Part shown: one piece after another, positions 48,605 through 60,333 of the stretch
Layout of the letters: each line of letters starts with the position of its first letter
Numbering within the stretch: position 1 is the first letter of the stretch
Assembly (NCBI RefSeq): GCF_964656455.1
Contig: NC_135715.1
Location: 148,669,935 to 148,733,934 of the forward strand
DNA length: 64,000 bases
Source of the DNA: Halichoerus grypus
Lineage: Eukaryota > Chordata > Mammalia > Carnivora > Phocidae
Reading direction: 5' to 3'
Position numbers and translations under genes: made by a program
Notes under the pieces: generated by a model
Databases searched by the model: none
What the model saw: only the letters and a program-made list of their open reading frames with translations
What the model was told of the DNA's origin: nothing

Positions 48605-48678
48605 AAAATTTTCTCAGCCACAAAAAAAAAAAATAATAATAATAATAATAATAAAATAAAATAAAATTTTCTCAGCCA
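48605..48678 (+). mobile_element. Tail-only retroposon-like insertion
   Basis: AAAATTTTCTCAGCCA is perfect at 48605-48620 and 48663-48678. Between the copies are only 42 bp: C, A12, (TAA)n and (AAAT)n. The structure fits a reverse-transcription event that stopped within the poly(A) tail, later turned into a microsatellite. A plain duplication with slippage is the alternative. Confidence 0.6.
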
Positions 48679-50199
48679 TTATTACTTTAAATATCTCTTC
48701 TTCTCCATTTGACATTCCAATTATGCATATATTATAACTTTTGAAATTACCCCACAGTTCTTAGATGCTCTAGGTTTTTTGTTTGTTTAATTTTTTTCTT
48801 CTCTGTTTCAGTTTTGGAAGTTTCTATTGAGGTATCTTGAAGTTCATTAATTCTTTTCTCAGCTGTAGCAAGTCTACTGATAAGTATGTTCAAGGTATTC
48901 ATTTCTTTTACTATGTTTTTTTATTTCCGTCATTTCCCTTTAATTTTTTTTTTATGGTTTCCATCTCTGTGCTGTCATTATCCATCTGATCTTAAATGTT
49001 TTCAACTTTTTCCATGAGAGTCCTAATTATATTAAACATAGTTATTTTAAATTCCTTGTCTGATAATTCTAATGTATGTGCTATATCTGAATCTGGTTCT
49101 GATGATTGTTGTGACTCTTCAGACTTCACTTTAGTACACTTTTTTGACTTGCCTGGTATTTTTTGTTGCTGGTGTTGAAAGCTGGACATGTTGTATTGGG
49201 TGATAGGTAATGGAGTAAATAAGCCTTTAATGTTAATCTAGCTAGGAGATGTGTTGTGCTTAATATTTGTTGCAGCTATAGATAACTGAAGTTTTCAAAT
49301 TCTTAAAGTGTGCTTGTTTTTGTCTTGGCTTTGACTTTAGGGTTTACCTTTGTGCTGTTCCTCAGAGAAAGTCTGTATCTTTCAGCTCTCTCCACTGTTA
49401 TACTGAAAGCATTTTAAAGTGGTAATGAGAGGAGGGGGTGTTCTATAATCTCCTTTTTAAATTTCAATGTTTTAATAAGCCTATATCTCAGAGTAAAGTC
49501 TTTCTGAGAGTTTTTGTTCCTACTCTAGGGATATAGCTTTTATCCCCCTCTCTTTCCTATACTTCTGTTCCTGGTGCAGCATTCTTAATCTATTTCCTTG
49601 AAACCCTCTTCCCTATTCATTATCCCACCCCAGGTGGGACAGAAGGCTAAAGCAGGTTGAAGTGTGTGAAATTTTGTTCAGCCAGCTGGGATGAGCTTTA
49701 GTAGAATTTTGTGGTAAGCCTTCTGGTAACATCCTTCCCTCTAGAATGGAGGCCTTTGTTAAATAGAAGGATCTAGGAGGTTTTCACAATGGCTGTTCTT
49801 CCCCTCCCCTTTCCAGGGCCAGGATATTTGCCCCAATTCCTCACCATGAGAACACTGTGGGCTTCTGGACAGAAAGTTCATGAAAGTGCGGGGGATTCCT
49901 ATGACTACAGCCCTCAAGATTTTCTCTTTCTCACAGTTGTCTGTACTCAGTTTCTAGCAATTTGTCAAAATTACTAGTTAAGTAAGTGGTTCTACCAAGG
50001 TATGGTATTGAGGATCTTCTGCCCCATGTAAACAAACCTTGGATAGTATATTTCTCTGAATTCATCTCTGTCTCTAAATTTCAGAGTGATGGCTTTCTCT
50101 GCAACTTCTGTTCTCTGGTGGATGGGTCCAAATATGGTTGTTTTTTTTTCCCCAGCATTTTCTTGTAAGAAAGGGAGGGACAACTTGCAAGCTCTTTAC

Positions 50200-50830
50200 C
50201 TATCAGAGCTGAAAATGGAAGTGGTGCAACTGCTTTGGAAAACAGTTCAGCAGCTTTTTAAAAAGTTAAATATAGATTTACCATATGATCTAGTCATTCC
50301 ACTCCTAGGTATTTCTCCATGAGAAATTATAACATATGTCCCTACAAAGACTTGTACAGAAATGTTCATAGTAGAACTGTTCATAATATCCAAAAACACA
50401 GAATCAATACAAATGTTCATCAGTTGGTGAATGGATATACAAGTTGTGGTATATCCAACCAATGGAATACTACTCAGCAATAAAAACAACCAACTTTTGA
50501 TACATGTAATGGCATGGAGCAATCTCAAAATAGTTATGCTGAGTGAAACAAGTCAGACAAAACAAAACACCTATTTTTTATGGTGTTTTGAAATGGCATA
50601 ATTTCATTTTTATGAAGTTCTAGACAATGCAGACTAATCCATATGACAGAAAGCAGATAATATTTACATATAAAAACCTCCCATTAGGTGGGAGGAATTA
50701 CAAAGAGCACAACGAAACTTTCAGGGCTTATAGCTATGTTTTCATGTTCACCGTAGTGGTAGTTTCATAGATTTACACATATGTTAAGACCTATCAACTT
50801 ACACTTTAACATACACATTTTATTTTTTGC
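50200..50830 (+). mobile_element. Old L1 3' remnant (ORF2 C-terminus onward)
   Basis: ORF2-like wording: GCAACTGCTTTGGAAAACAG, ACCATATGATCTAGTCATTC, CTCCTAGGTATTTCTCCATG, GTGGTATATCCAACCAATGG, AATACTACTCAGCAATAAA, then an L1M-like 3' part with ATTTACACATATGTTAAGAC. No poly(A) or target-site duplication is found. Confidence 0.75.
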
Positions 50831-50839
50831 CCTACCTCA

Positions 50840-51345
50840 GGACTGCTCCTAAAAAAAAGAAGCTAAAGTTCATAAATTCTGATACTTCTCACATCAGAGT
50901 GGAATCTTAAGTTTCCACTCCTAGATTATCAGTTGACCTTAGTTCATTGCTTCCAACCGAACGAATGTGGGAGATTTGTACTTCCGTGTCTTTTAATGTT
51001 AGCTAAGAAAGGTTTGTGCCTGTCTTACCCATCTCATGATGTTCTTCCTTGGACCCCAGTCACCATTTTGTAAGCATGGAAAGCCACATGGAAAGGCAAT
51101 GAATGTTTTAGCCAAGGGTCCAGTTAAAGTACTAGTGAACAGCAGCATCAATTCCCAGTTGCATGAGTAAATAATATCCCCAGTGACCCTGGTCCTCAGC
51201 CTTCAAGCTGCCTCAAGTGACACTGAATGGAGTAGCAGTGGGATTTTCCTACAGAACCCTGCTCAAGTTGAAGATTCATGAATAAAATAAATATTTTTTG
51301 GTTTTATCCACTACATTTCGGGCAGGTTTGTTACCCAACAATTGA
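50840..51345 (+). mobile_element. Worn LTR-like remnant (MLT1-like?)
   Basis: 3' part: GCCTCAAGTGACACTGAATG, GATTCATGAATAAAATAAAT (poly(A) signal), GGCAGGTTTGTTACCCAACA, ATTGATAAATGGAACAG. The closing pattern is like old MaLR-type LTRs. Family and 5' limit are uncertain. Confidence 0.4.
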
Positions 51346-53830
51346 TAAATGGAACAGTTATTTATTGCCTTTATTTGTCCTTTCTTTATTTCCTGTTAAT
51401 ATTAACAGGTAATCAATGACTTCTGGTAAGTGTAAGTGTGAGTATATATGTATGAGAAAGGATGTTGACTATTTAAAATATAGCAAAAAATGTATCATCA
51501 TATGCCCTTTGTTTATGACAATTTCATGCAAGCAATCTTTTGGGATTTTATTCCAAACACCTGTATCTTCTTTAGAGGAAATCCTGTTGATTACACTGCA
51601 CTTAATGAAAATCAAGCCTTCCCTCTAAATCTTCTAGGATTAAAATAAATTTAAACCACTCTTGTGGAATTCCATATATTATATGCTTGTTTGTGGTATT
51701 TATCTATACATACAAAATCCTAAAGGAAATTAATATATTTCCTACTTTCATTTTTGAGAACCAGTATTTGTAATTCTTAATGACAAAGTGATTAGACTAT
51801 TCTGAGGTGGTTTGCATTTTTAGGTCTTGATTTATTACATATTTATTACATCAATCTAATCCCTTTATCTAATAAATTAGGTCTAATCTGAAGTCGCATC
51901 TCTCCATATTTAGAACATCTGAACCAAAGTATAATCAACCACATGTTGTGACAACCACTAGCATCACCTAAGCTCAGTCTCTGTCTGCACTCTCAGACTT
52001 TAAATTCCTTGGAGGTTTGGTACTTCCCACTGTTAAACTATGTTATGTCTATATGAGGGTAATCGGGAGAAATTTCATCTAAGTTATGACATTATTATGG
52101 ATTTTAGTGGGGATAAACTTTTAATAGGTATTTTATTGAATCATATAAAACCATATAGCATTTTGTAGATCAAAATAAATACATAATGCTAATTTTATAT
52201 CATTCTACCTTATTACATAGAATGACAAAAGCCTCCCTAGTGACAGTAAAGGCTTAAGAAAAAGTAAGTACAGAGTGAGGAAGCATTTGTGTCTTAGAAA
52301 TAAGAGAAACATATTATATTGCACACTGTCATAGAATTACTTTTGATTTAGTGAACAGAATTTTAAAAGATTATGTCAGACTTGTTCCAATAGGAATCAA
52401 AGGGTATCCAGGCAACTGAAGCTATGAAAGTTACTATCATTTCTCAAATAATTATATCCCACCGTAAACAAATTCAAGAACTTGAACTTGAATGTATGCA
52501 ACTAACCGTGACTATTTAGAGTATTCTAAATTCCGTACTGATTCAATTAATACAGAAATGTAGATTTCCGTATAGTCATTTATGAAGCACTGGTATGTAT
52601 AAAGTTTATCCACCTTACTTTTATTTATTAGAATGTTTGGTAGCATGGCTGATGACTCCCTGTCAGTAGACAATTCAGGCTTTCCCATGTACTTGACACA
52701 GGTATCCAAGATGATAGATGTAGATAGATTCATAGGTGGTCAGATAAATAGATAGAGGTAGGTAGGTAGGTAAGTAGGTAGGTAGGCAGGTACATACATA
52801 AAATGCATTTTACACACACTTGCAAACATAAGATACAGCAATTCTGAGTCACTACTATTCAAATATATGCAAACATGAAGCTCACTTTATTCTGGTTGGC
52901 TCTAAATATCTATTCCTCTTTGACAAAGAGGAAACTAAAGTTAGTTCTATTAATCATATGGAGTTCAGTCCAAAAATATTTTAGTTGAGAGATTAGAATT
53001 TCAGGGATGATCCAGATTCAGTCTTCAGTTCAGGTTTTACTTCTCTTGTTATCATCCCTTCGTCTTCTCCCTGGTCCTACATTTAATTTCACAGAATTCA
53101 CCTGTATTATTTTGGGAAGAGTGTTGTAAGGAAGAAGCATTAAGACCTGTTTAGGAAAATGCAGAGTTGTGTGGCTGGCTCAGAATGACTGCTCTACCAG
53201 CGGAAAATGCTGGTGTCTCGAATGGTCTTCTCACTGGCTATTCTGAGGGATTGCCTCTGTCGGATAGTGTATTCAAGATGTGTCAGGCTGGCTACTGAGC
53301 ATAATTTGCACACCTCAGATGTCAGAAACGTTGACAGGGGCACGGGCTAGGGGATTCTTGGACTTCTGAGCATGCTGTTTAGTGGAGGGAGAGCTTCCTA
53401 TCAACGATAACCCAGGCCCCAGCTACCTTCCAGAATCTAAGCTAAATTCACAAGAAGCATACCAATCCCTACAGGGATGTGAATCTAAAATCCACCACTG
53501 CTTGTCTGGCCCCAGGCAGGTGACTTGCCCTTGCTGTGCCCTAATTCTGGCACAAAGCACAAATGAGAGCTAAAGAAGGTTTCACTAGTATTTTCAACTG
53601 TGACCTTTTCCCAGAATAATCTCACACTTCCCCGTTAACCCTAAGCAATGAGCACATCGGAAGGAAGGTACAAGTGTTTTACATACCTCTATTAAAAATG
53701 GAAAGCATTAGGAATAGCTTGGCAAAGTCAGTCAGCATAACAGGATTTTGAGTATTTCTGGGAAAGATGAAGTATGTCAGTCTCATCTGCACTAGCATAA
53801 GATTAAGGAGATCATTCAGTCTGCACCACC
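51346..53830. other. Mostly unique DNA
   Basis: No gene is supported. The 63-codon frame at 53382-53573 has no domain, promoter or splice context. Confidence 0.4.
52756..52791. repeat. (GTAG)n microsatellite
   Basis: About nine GTAG units with G-to-A and T-to-C interruptions, preceded by looser GATA-type units from about 52715. Likely polymorphic. Confidence 0.9.
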
Positions 53831-53835
53831 AGAGT

Positions 53836-54062
53836 TTAGAGGTAAAAAGCGTGGGGTTCTGAGCATGCCTAGAACTGAATCCTGTTCCACTAGTTGCTGT
53901 GTGCCCTTAGGCAAATAAGTTAACTTCTCCATGATTTAGTTTCCCCATCTATATAATGGGGTTATTACTAGGGCTTCTTCATAAGGTTGTTGTGATGATT
54001 TAAATATTTACGTCAAATGCTTACAAGAGTACCTGACACATAGGAAATATTAAATAACTGCT
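53836..54062 (+). mobile_element. MIR, nearly full length
   Basis: Good order of MIR modules: GGGTTCTGAGCATGCCTAGA, CTAGTTGCTGTGTGCCCTTA, GGCAAATAAGTTAACTTCTC, TTTAGTTTCCCCATCTATAT, AATGGGGTTATTACTAGGGC, GTACCTGACACATAGG. The best-preserved MIR in the window. Confidence 0.85.
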
Positions 54063-54089
54063 TTTTTGACATTAAAAAAAAAAAGAACT

Positions 54090-54283
54090 GGGGCGCCTGG
54101 GTGGCTCAGTCGTTAAGCGTCTGCCTTCGGCTCAGGTCATGATCCCAGGGTCCTGGGATCGAGCCCCGCATTGGGCTCCCTGCTCCGCGGGAAGCCTGCT
54201 TCTCCCTCTCCCACTCCCCCTGCTTGTGTTCCCTCTCTCGCTGCCTCTCTCTCTGTCAAATAAATAAATAAAATCTTTAAAGA
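54090..54283 (+). mobile_element. Can-SINE, young
   Basis: Head GGGGCGCCTGGGTGGCTCAG with almost consensus body and tail. The flanks are poly(A) plus GAACT on both sides (54074-54089 and 54284-54299), so the target was itself A-rich. Confidence 0.95.
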
Positions 54284-54533
54284 AAAAAAAAAAAGAACTT
54301 AGGCAGTTAAATATCTTCACTGATTACACTGAACATCCCAACAATGATTTCATGGACCAATTAAAAACATAATTTATGATAATTATGGAACAATTTGAGA
54401 GTAGGCTGTGACATGTTTGTCATTGAGTTTCACACCAAAAAAAAAAGTTCTATTTCTTAAGCCTAAATACCCAGTCTTCCCAGTGTAGTGTCCAAAAGGA
54501 CTGTTAATATTATAGGTTGAAAATACATTATGA

Positions 54534-54743
54534 GGGGTGCCTGGGTGGCTCTGTTGTTAAGCGTCTGCCTTCGGCTCAGGTCATGATCTTAGGGTCCTGC
54601 GATCAAGCCCCGCATCAGGCTCCCTGCTCTGCGGGAAGCCTGCTTCTCCCTCTTCCACTCCCCCTGCTTGTGTTCCCTCTCTCGATGTCTCTCTCTCTCT
54701 GTCAAATGAATAAAAAAAATAAATAAAATCTTAAAAAAAAAAA
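54534..54743 (+). mobile_element. Can-SINE, young
   Basis: GGGGTGCCTGGGTGGCTC head and near-consensus body. The 15-bp duplication GAAAATACATTATGA is perfect at 54519-54533 and 54744-54758. It lies about 250 bp from the previous SINE in the same orientation. Confidence 0.95.
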
Positions 54744-54758
54744 GAAAATACATTATGA

Positions 54759-56393
54759 ATTATGTAGAGCTAAGCATATTACTAATTACATATTACTACA
54801 TAATATGTAATAATTTTAATCCATTACTAATATTACTAATACGCAGTTTACTCTAAGTAGTTGTTCCTTGGATTACATATCAGTGTAACATGTGATCTAA
54901 ATATACATTTGAACTTGAGAAGAATCAAACTCATATATAAGATAAAAAGTTTAGCTTTCCAACTAAGCAGATTTGGTTTTGTAAGAGTGGTGTATAAAAC
55001 ACTGCCTTAAATGAACTATGAGAATTTTTAATTATAGAGAAATCTGATCTTCTACAAATATTTTTTTAAAGGGAAAAAAAATACTGAGGAATAGAACATT
55101 TTTCCTTAAACTCTGTTTTTTTAAAACCTCCAAGGCAGCAGTAGAATTACTTATTGGCTCCAAGATATGATTATATACAATTACATGATTTGTACCTGTT
55201 CAGCCCTTATTAATCATTTCTGTGGAGTTGACATTTTGTTACCAATCCATTAGATTTAGCCCAGGCTGAACTCTCCACTATTCTTTTTTGTGCAGATTTA
55301 AAAGGACAGGCATAAAATTCCATCCGAGTCTATTCATGAGACAACACTGACCAAATATAGACCAGTTCCTCACAGTTATCCTGGAAAGGATTGTGTCAAA
55401 ATTTCTTCCTGATCTCCTGATGCTAAAAAATAAGAGAGAAATAGCAGTGTACTTTTTTTTAGAGTGGGGAACCAAAAAAATTGGGTATATATTAAACTCC
55501 CAATTATCATTTTATATGATCCAAATGTTGGATTGTAAAAGCATAGCTTACCCATTATTTTCACATTAAACACATATTCAATCAATCAATCAGTAATATG
55601 CGCCACAGGGAGTTGGTTAAATATTATCTCAAACCTGAAGATTAAATCTTCAGATCTGGAATTGTTGACATCCTGAAAACATTTCCTGAAGTTAATAGTG
55701 ATACTGATATTGGTAGAGATAGCACAACATAAATTAAAATACAAATTTTATTATATCTGAAGAAAATCTCGTTTTTAATCTCCCTACCAAAAAGATTTCA
55801 AGATATTTTTCTTCACAGGACATACGTTATTTTCAAAAAATTTTACAAGTTTTAACACATTCTGAAACAGAGACATCAAACAACTCCACATAGCATTAAC
55901 CTTGTGATACTGGCTAGGGGAAGCTAATTCAATTACAGGAATGAGCAAGGAACCTAAATGAATGAAGAAGACAGTTGTTTGGGAAAACAAGACGATTCCT
56001 TCCCTTTGAGCAAAGCAGCAGCTTCTCAACTCCAAATAATTGCTGTGTGGCGTTGTTGAAATGTTGGAATGTGGAATGTAGGTAAATCTTCACTTTTTCA
56101 CAGGAAACTGGAAGCCCATAATTTCCCTGATTTTAATGTTGGCTACAATTCTAAAGAATTTTAATTATGATACAGGACAAACAAAACATCTCTGCAGGCC
56201 AAATTAAGGCAGCTGGCCACCAGTTGGTGAGTCCACACCAACACTCATATTTTCCTGCCTCTGCAGGTTTGCTCATAACATTCCCTCAGCTGAGAATGCA
56301 CTTTCCACTTAGATTTCTGCATGTAAATCTCCCAGCTAAATGTCTACCTTCTGCATGAGCTCTAGCTTCTGTTTTTTGTTTTTTTTGGTTTTT
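54759..56393. other. No gene recognised
   Basis: Unique AT-rich sequence; frames are short and unconvincing. Confidence 0.4.
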
Positions 56394-56578
56394 TAAGATT
56401 TTATTTATTTGAAAGAACATGAGCGGGGGGTAAGAGGGTGGGGGGAAGGGGCAGAGGAAGAGGGAGATGCAGGCTCCCCGCAGAGCAGGGAACCCAACAT
56501 GGTGCTTGGTCCCAGGACCCCAGCATCATGCCCTGAGCCAAATGCACACGCTTAACCAACTGGGCCACCCAGGTGCCC
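56394..56578 (-). mobile_element. Can-SINE, minus strand, older
   Basis: Reverse copy: TTAAGATTTTATTTATTTGA, a G-rich stretch with GCGGGGGG (unlike other copies), GCCCTGAGCCAAATGCACAC, CCACCCAGGTGCCC. Poly(T) with G interruptions precedes it. The target-site duplication is not clear. Confidence 0.9.
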
Positions 56579-57066
56579 TTCCTGTCTGTTTAAGGACGGA
56601 AATAATGTCTTCTCCCTCAGTGTTTGTCAAACACTTCCTCAGTACTTATCTACCACTCATACCACATATCTTGAAAATAATTGTCTCATATCTGTGCCGG
56701 ATTCTAAAACCATTAACCATAAAAGGATGAATGATTTCTTATAAAATTTAATATCTACATTCATTTAGATATTTAGATATTTTACATAATAGAGTTTAAG
56801 TACACAGTGAAATGAATAAATTCTAGCATTAGTGTCTTTGAAGTAAGCTAATGTAGAGTAGTGGTTGTCAGATGGAAACAAAAATTTCTAACATTTTAAA
56901 ATAACTGCATAATATTAAAGATTTATACTTTAACTGCTTCTGAATTCATTGGGATAGGTGTTGAGGCAATGGGGAGTATGTGGCCATACCCAAATGGATA
57001 TTTAGGCTTAAACCATTTTAACAGCTGACAGTAGCAATTGTAAAAATAATCCTTTAAATTAATGCA

Positions 57067-57106
57067 ATGAAATATGTTTAGTGCCCAGAAGGATCAAAAA
57101 GCAATA
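57067..57106 (+). repeat. Local duplication, left arm of copy A
   Basis: 40 bp starting ATGAAATATGTTTAGTGCCC recur at 60334-60373 with one mismatch. In copy A this arm lies 1,068 bp from the right arm at 58175. Confidence 0.85.
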
Positions 57107-57689
57107 TTTTTCTAAAATTAATATTTGAAATAACAGAATTATCTTATGATTTAATATGATACAGCTTTATCAAACTAGATAATTTGTATTTGAATAGCAA
57201 TCTAAGATGGCTCATTACCTTCCCTTGAATTATTTCAGATTGACCTTCAGTTAGACAATGACATTGATTCTGTTCTTGAGCTCTGAGTTATGGAAAAACC
57301 TTTATTGAACACACATCCCAGTTCTATCCTTTCCCATTGTGCTAATATTTCAAACCTAACAGAACAAAGCAATCAAGGTGCAAGAATAGGTACTAAAATC
57401 CCCCGTAAAGAGGAGATATAGAGCATACTTTTCAAGAATACTTTAATAATTACAAATATATGAAATAAGACTAACAGCAACATACTAAATTTAGTAACCT
57501 ACATGTGGAGTTCATTTATGGAAGCAAGTATCTCCAAGAACTTACAGACAATAAAACCTTGACAAGCTCTAAATATTAATTCAGGAAGCTCTTAAAAATA
57601 GCCATTTCAGGCCAAGTCTTAGACCAGACATGGCAAAAAAAAATCTAATGTTAAGAACAATATTTCTTTATATAATACATTACCTACTT

Positions 57690-57905
57690 CACAAAATATT
57701 TTTTATGTGTTATCTGTTTTCAGAAATACAACTCTGCCAGGGAGAAAAAGGTAAAATCTGATGTCCATTTTAGAATGAGAAACCAATGATTAGAAAAATT
57801 AGGTGATTTGCAGAGTTTTAACTACTAGCAAGTGATGGAGGCAAAGCTGGACCCCAGTTCTCCTAATAACATCCCTAGGGTTCTTTCCACTCCATCCTCT
57901 AGCTT
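57690..57905 (-). mobile_element. MIR, minus strand
   Basis: Reversed MIR order: ATGTCCATTTTAGAATGAGA, AATTAGGTGATTTGCAGAGT, CTAGCAAGTGATGGAGGCAA, AGCTGGACCCCAGTTCTCCT, TTCTTTCCACTCCATC. It lies in the segment skipped by duplication copy B, which shows that this segment is old. Confidence 0.65.
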
Positions 57906-58174
57906 GTCACAGATTTGGAGTACAATCATAGAGCATATTAGTATACTTTTGTGGCGAGAGGGGGGATTCGTTTTTCTTTTTTTAATTTAATTTAGATAGA
58001 ATTTTGCTAAAATTACCAAAGGTAAAGTGAAGTTTATTTCTGCATCAAAGGACCTGGATGGAGCATTTGTTAGTACTTTCTTGGCATCTATTCAACACTT
58101 CCCCAATAGCTCCAGATTTTTATATGATAAAGGTGTGCTTCTAGGGAAACTAAATCTGCTCAGCTCCATTTTTA

Positions 58175-58380
58175 GAGCAAGTGTCCTGAGTTAAGGCAAT
58201 CAAGTGTTTGTTTTTTTCCTGTTTCTAGTGATTGGTTCAGTTGAGGCATCTGACCTAAGCTGCTTCAATCAGACTGAGACCAAAAGATTTTCTGTGAATG
58301 GTGGACAAATTAACTCTGCCATCCTGAATATACTGAAGAAAACTGAAACCCTGGAAGGCTGGGATCACCAGGTAGGGGAA
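58175..58380 (+). repeat. Local duplication, right arm of copy A (exon-like)
   Basis: 206 bp repeated at 60379-60591 with few substitutions and two small length changes. It has TTTTTTTCCTGTTTCTAG (a good splice-acceptor look, AG at 58227-58228) and CACCAG|GTAGGG (a donor look at 58371|58372) around a 143-bp open stretch. The start TGATTGGTTCAG resembles a module common in old mammalian repeats, so a repeat origin is more likely than an exon. Confidence 0.8.
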
Positions 58381-59347
58381 ATTACAGAGATAGAAACCGA
58401 GCCCTTAGTGATACCGAGTCTTGCATGACCTACTTCACTTACATGAATCAGTAAATTGTTTAGGCAAGTTCAAATCAGGCTTTTAGTTATTGGTTACTGA
58501 AAACATCCTAATTATTGATGAATTCATTAGTTCTGAACCCAAAGTAGTTCCAGTCATTTTCAGTAATCTATTCTTACATTTAAAAGAAACTGCTCTCGGA
58601 CATATGATCAAATTCCCCATACTACGGACGGTGAGTAGTACATTATGACCATTACTGGCTTTTATTGTATACAGATTCTTAAACAAGGCTTGACTTCTTG
58701 AAGTGAAGTAATGTGACTGGCTATCAGGAATCTTTGTAGAAGGAATCTTTGTTTACTTCTTAATTTATACTTAGTCTTTAAGACTCTGCTTATCTTAGGG
58801 GTCTACTCTATTATCTCCTCAGTGAATCCACATAATTATTAGTGAGCCCTAAAAATGGATGAACTATAAATTTTGAACTCTGTGAAACATTGTGGGACAA
58901 AATAAATTGAGAAAATCTGTACATTTTCAAGAATAGATCCTTCTAGCCCTGAAATTTGCTTTTCTAATACCGTATATCTGAAATAAAGCTTTTCTATATT
59001 TATTGCATACAATAATTCTCACTAATAGATTTTGTGTAAAATAATGATTGGTTCTTAAATGACAAGATATAATAAATTCCTTGAGTATTATTTCTTTTTT
59101 CATTTTTTAAGTCTTCCCCTCATATTTTGCACAGTGCATTGCTTAATAGATACTGAATAAGAGTTTCTCAGTGAATCACCTAATGTTCTTAATGGACATC
59201 AATCTCATTCTTATAGAATAAGCAAAGCAAGATTTTTGAGAAATAATATGTGATTAGAAAATATTTTGTGATATTGATTCATGATATATCAATGAGTACT
59301 TATCATTTTCCATAACATGTAAGTCTATTAACATCAGTAATAAACAT
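58381..59347. other. No gene recognised
   Basis: Unique AT-rich sequence between the duplication and a MIR. Confidence 0.4.
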
Positions 59348-59585
59348 AATAGCAACAACTTATTGGGGACTTATGATGAGCCAGGCACTGTTTTACCTAT
59401 ATTAACAGTTCATTTAACACTTATAATTATGCTATAAAACACATTACTATTTGGTCCATTTCATAGATAAGGAAACTAAATGTCTTAAGTTTCTATATAG
59501 AACTATTTAAGATTCTTGACAAGGGGTTACATAACTAGTGAGTGACCACGCCAAGATTCAAACCCTGACAGTCTAACAAATGCCA
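59348..59585 (-). mobile_element. MIR, minus strand
   Basis: Reversed MIR: CTTATGATGAGCCAGGCACT, GGTCCATTTCATAGATAAGG, AAACTAAATGTC, GTTACATAACTAGTGAGTGA, AAGATTCAAACCCTGAC. A short AT-rich insertion lies near 59495. Confidence 0.8.
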
Positions 59586-59680
59586 TAAAATCTGGGAACA
59601 TACACCATTGGCATCCTACAGGAAGTATAGAGGGTTCCCAAAAAAGGGATGTGGAATTCAGGCTTAAATAAGCACCTGTA

Positions 59681-59745
59681 TCCTGAAACCAATATTACAC
59701 TGTATGTTAACTAACTAGAATTTAAATAAAAATTTGAAGAAAAAA
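59681..59745 (+). mobile_element. Extremely 5'-truncated L1 tail (65 bp)
   Basis: Only the last part of an L1 3' UTR: CCTGAAACCAATATTACACT, GTATGTTAACTAACTAGAAT, TTAAATAAAAATTTG, poly(A). Flanks AAGCACCTGTA and AAGTGCCTGTA support a worn target-site duplication. Confidence 0.85.
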
Positions 59746-60333
59746 AAAGTGCCTGTAAAATTCATCCTGTACTGTACTGTCTGCCTCCTCTCCATGTCTA
59801 TTCTCCATTAATTCCTTTAGTCCAACAGCACTTGCCTCTCTTGGCACCCCCTTCCCCCCAAAAAATGTGTCTATATCATCTGTAGTTTTGCATGTTTCTG
59901 GTTTATAACCTACCTTTTGTGTCCACATTTGTGGGTTTTTTTCCTCTTTCTGGGTCAGCACAAATAACATGGATTGTTTTGTAACCTAATATACTTGAAA
60001 ACCCTGGTAGTCTGGCACTCCCATCCTCCTGCTTTGTTACTCTGGTTCTTTCACAAGGAATTTTGTTAAAAGTAACACCACCAGTCACCCGAGTGGCCTC
60101 CACATTCCAAACTACAGGACTCTGGGTTAGCTCCAGTTTTCAGGGCTCTTGGTTTATAGGGTTTGAAATTTACCTTGTGGGTATTAACTATTTGGAAACA
60201 TCCCAGAGTGTGATAATTTAAGATAGCTCTTCTCTCCCTTTCCAGAGCTAATCAGAGTCCTTGGAATAAGGAAAGTGGAGATGATGATAGGGAAAATGCT
60301 TATTACTTGAAAGGAATATGAAATATGAAACAT

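Larger units (their letters stand above)
46551..49600 (-). mobile_element. Old L1 (L1M-like) remnant, minus strand, multiply interrupted
   Basis: The plus strand shows the antisense of an old L1 5' region: GATGCTCTCCCTTTCTTTAT, GATCTGCTGGTGATACATTT, CATTTTTGAAGGATACTTTC, GAACTTCCTAGATCTGTAG, TTTCTCAGCCATTATTACTT and CTTGCCTGGTATTTTTTGTT. Inserted into it are solo LTR copy 3, an L1 tail carrying a SINE, another SINE and a tail-only insertion at 48605-48678. Its orientation is opposite to the old ORF2 remnant to the left. Borders are gradual. Confidence 0.65.
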
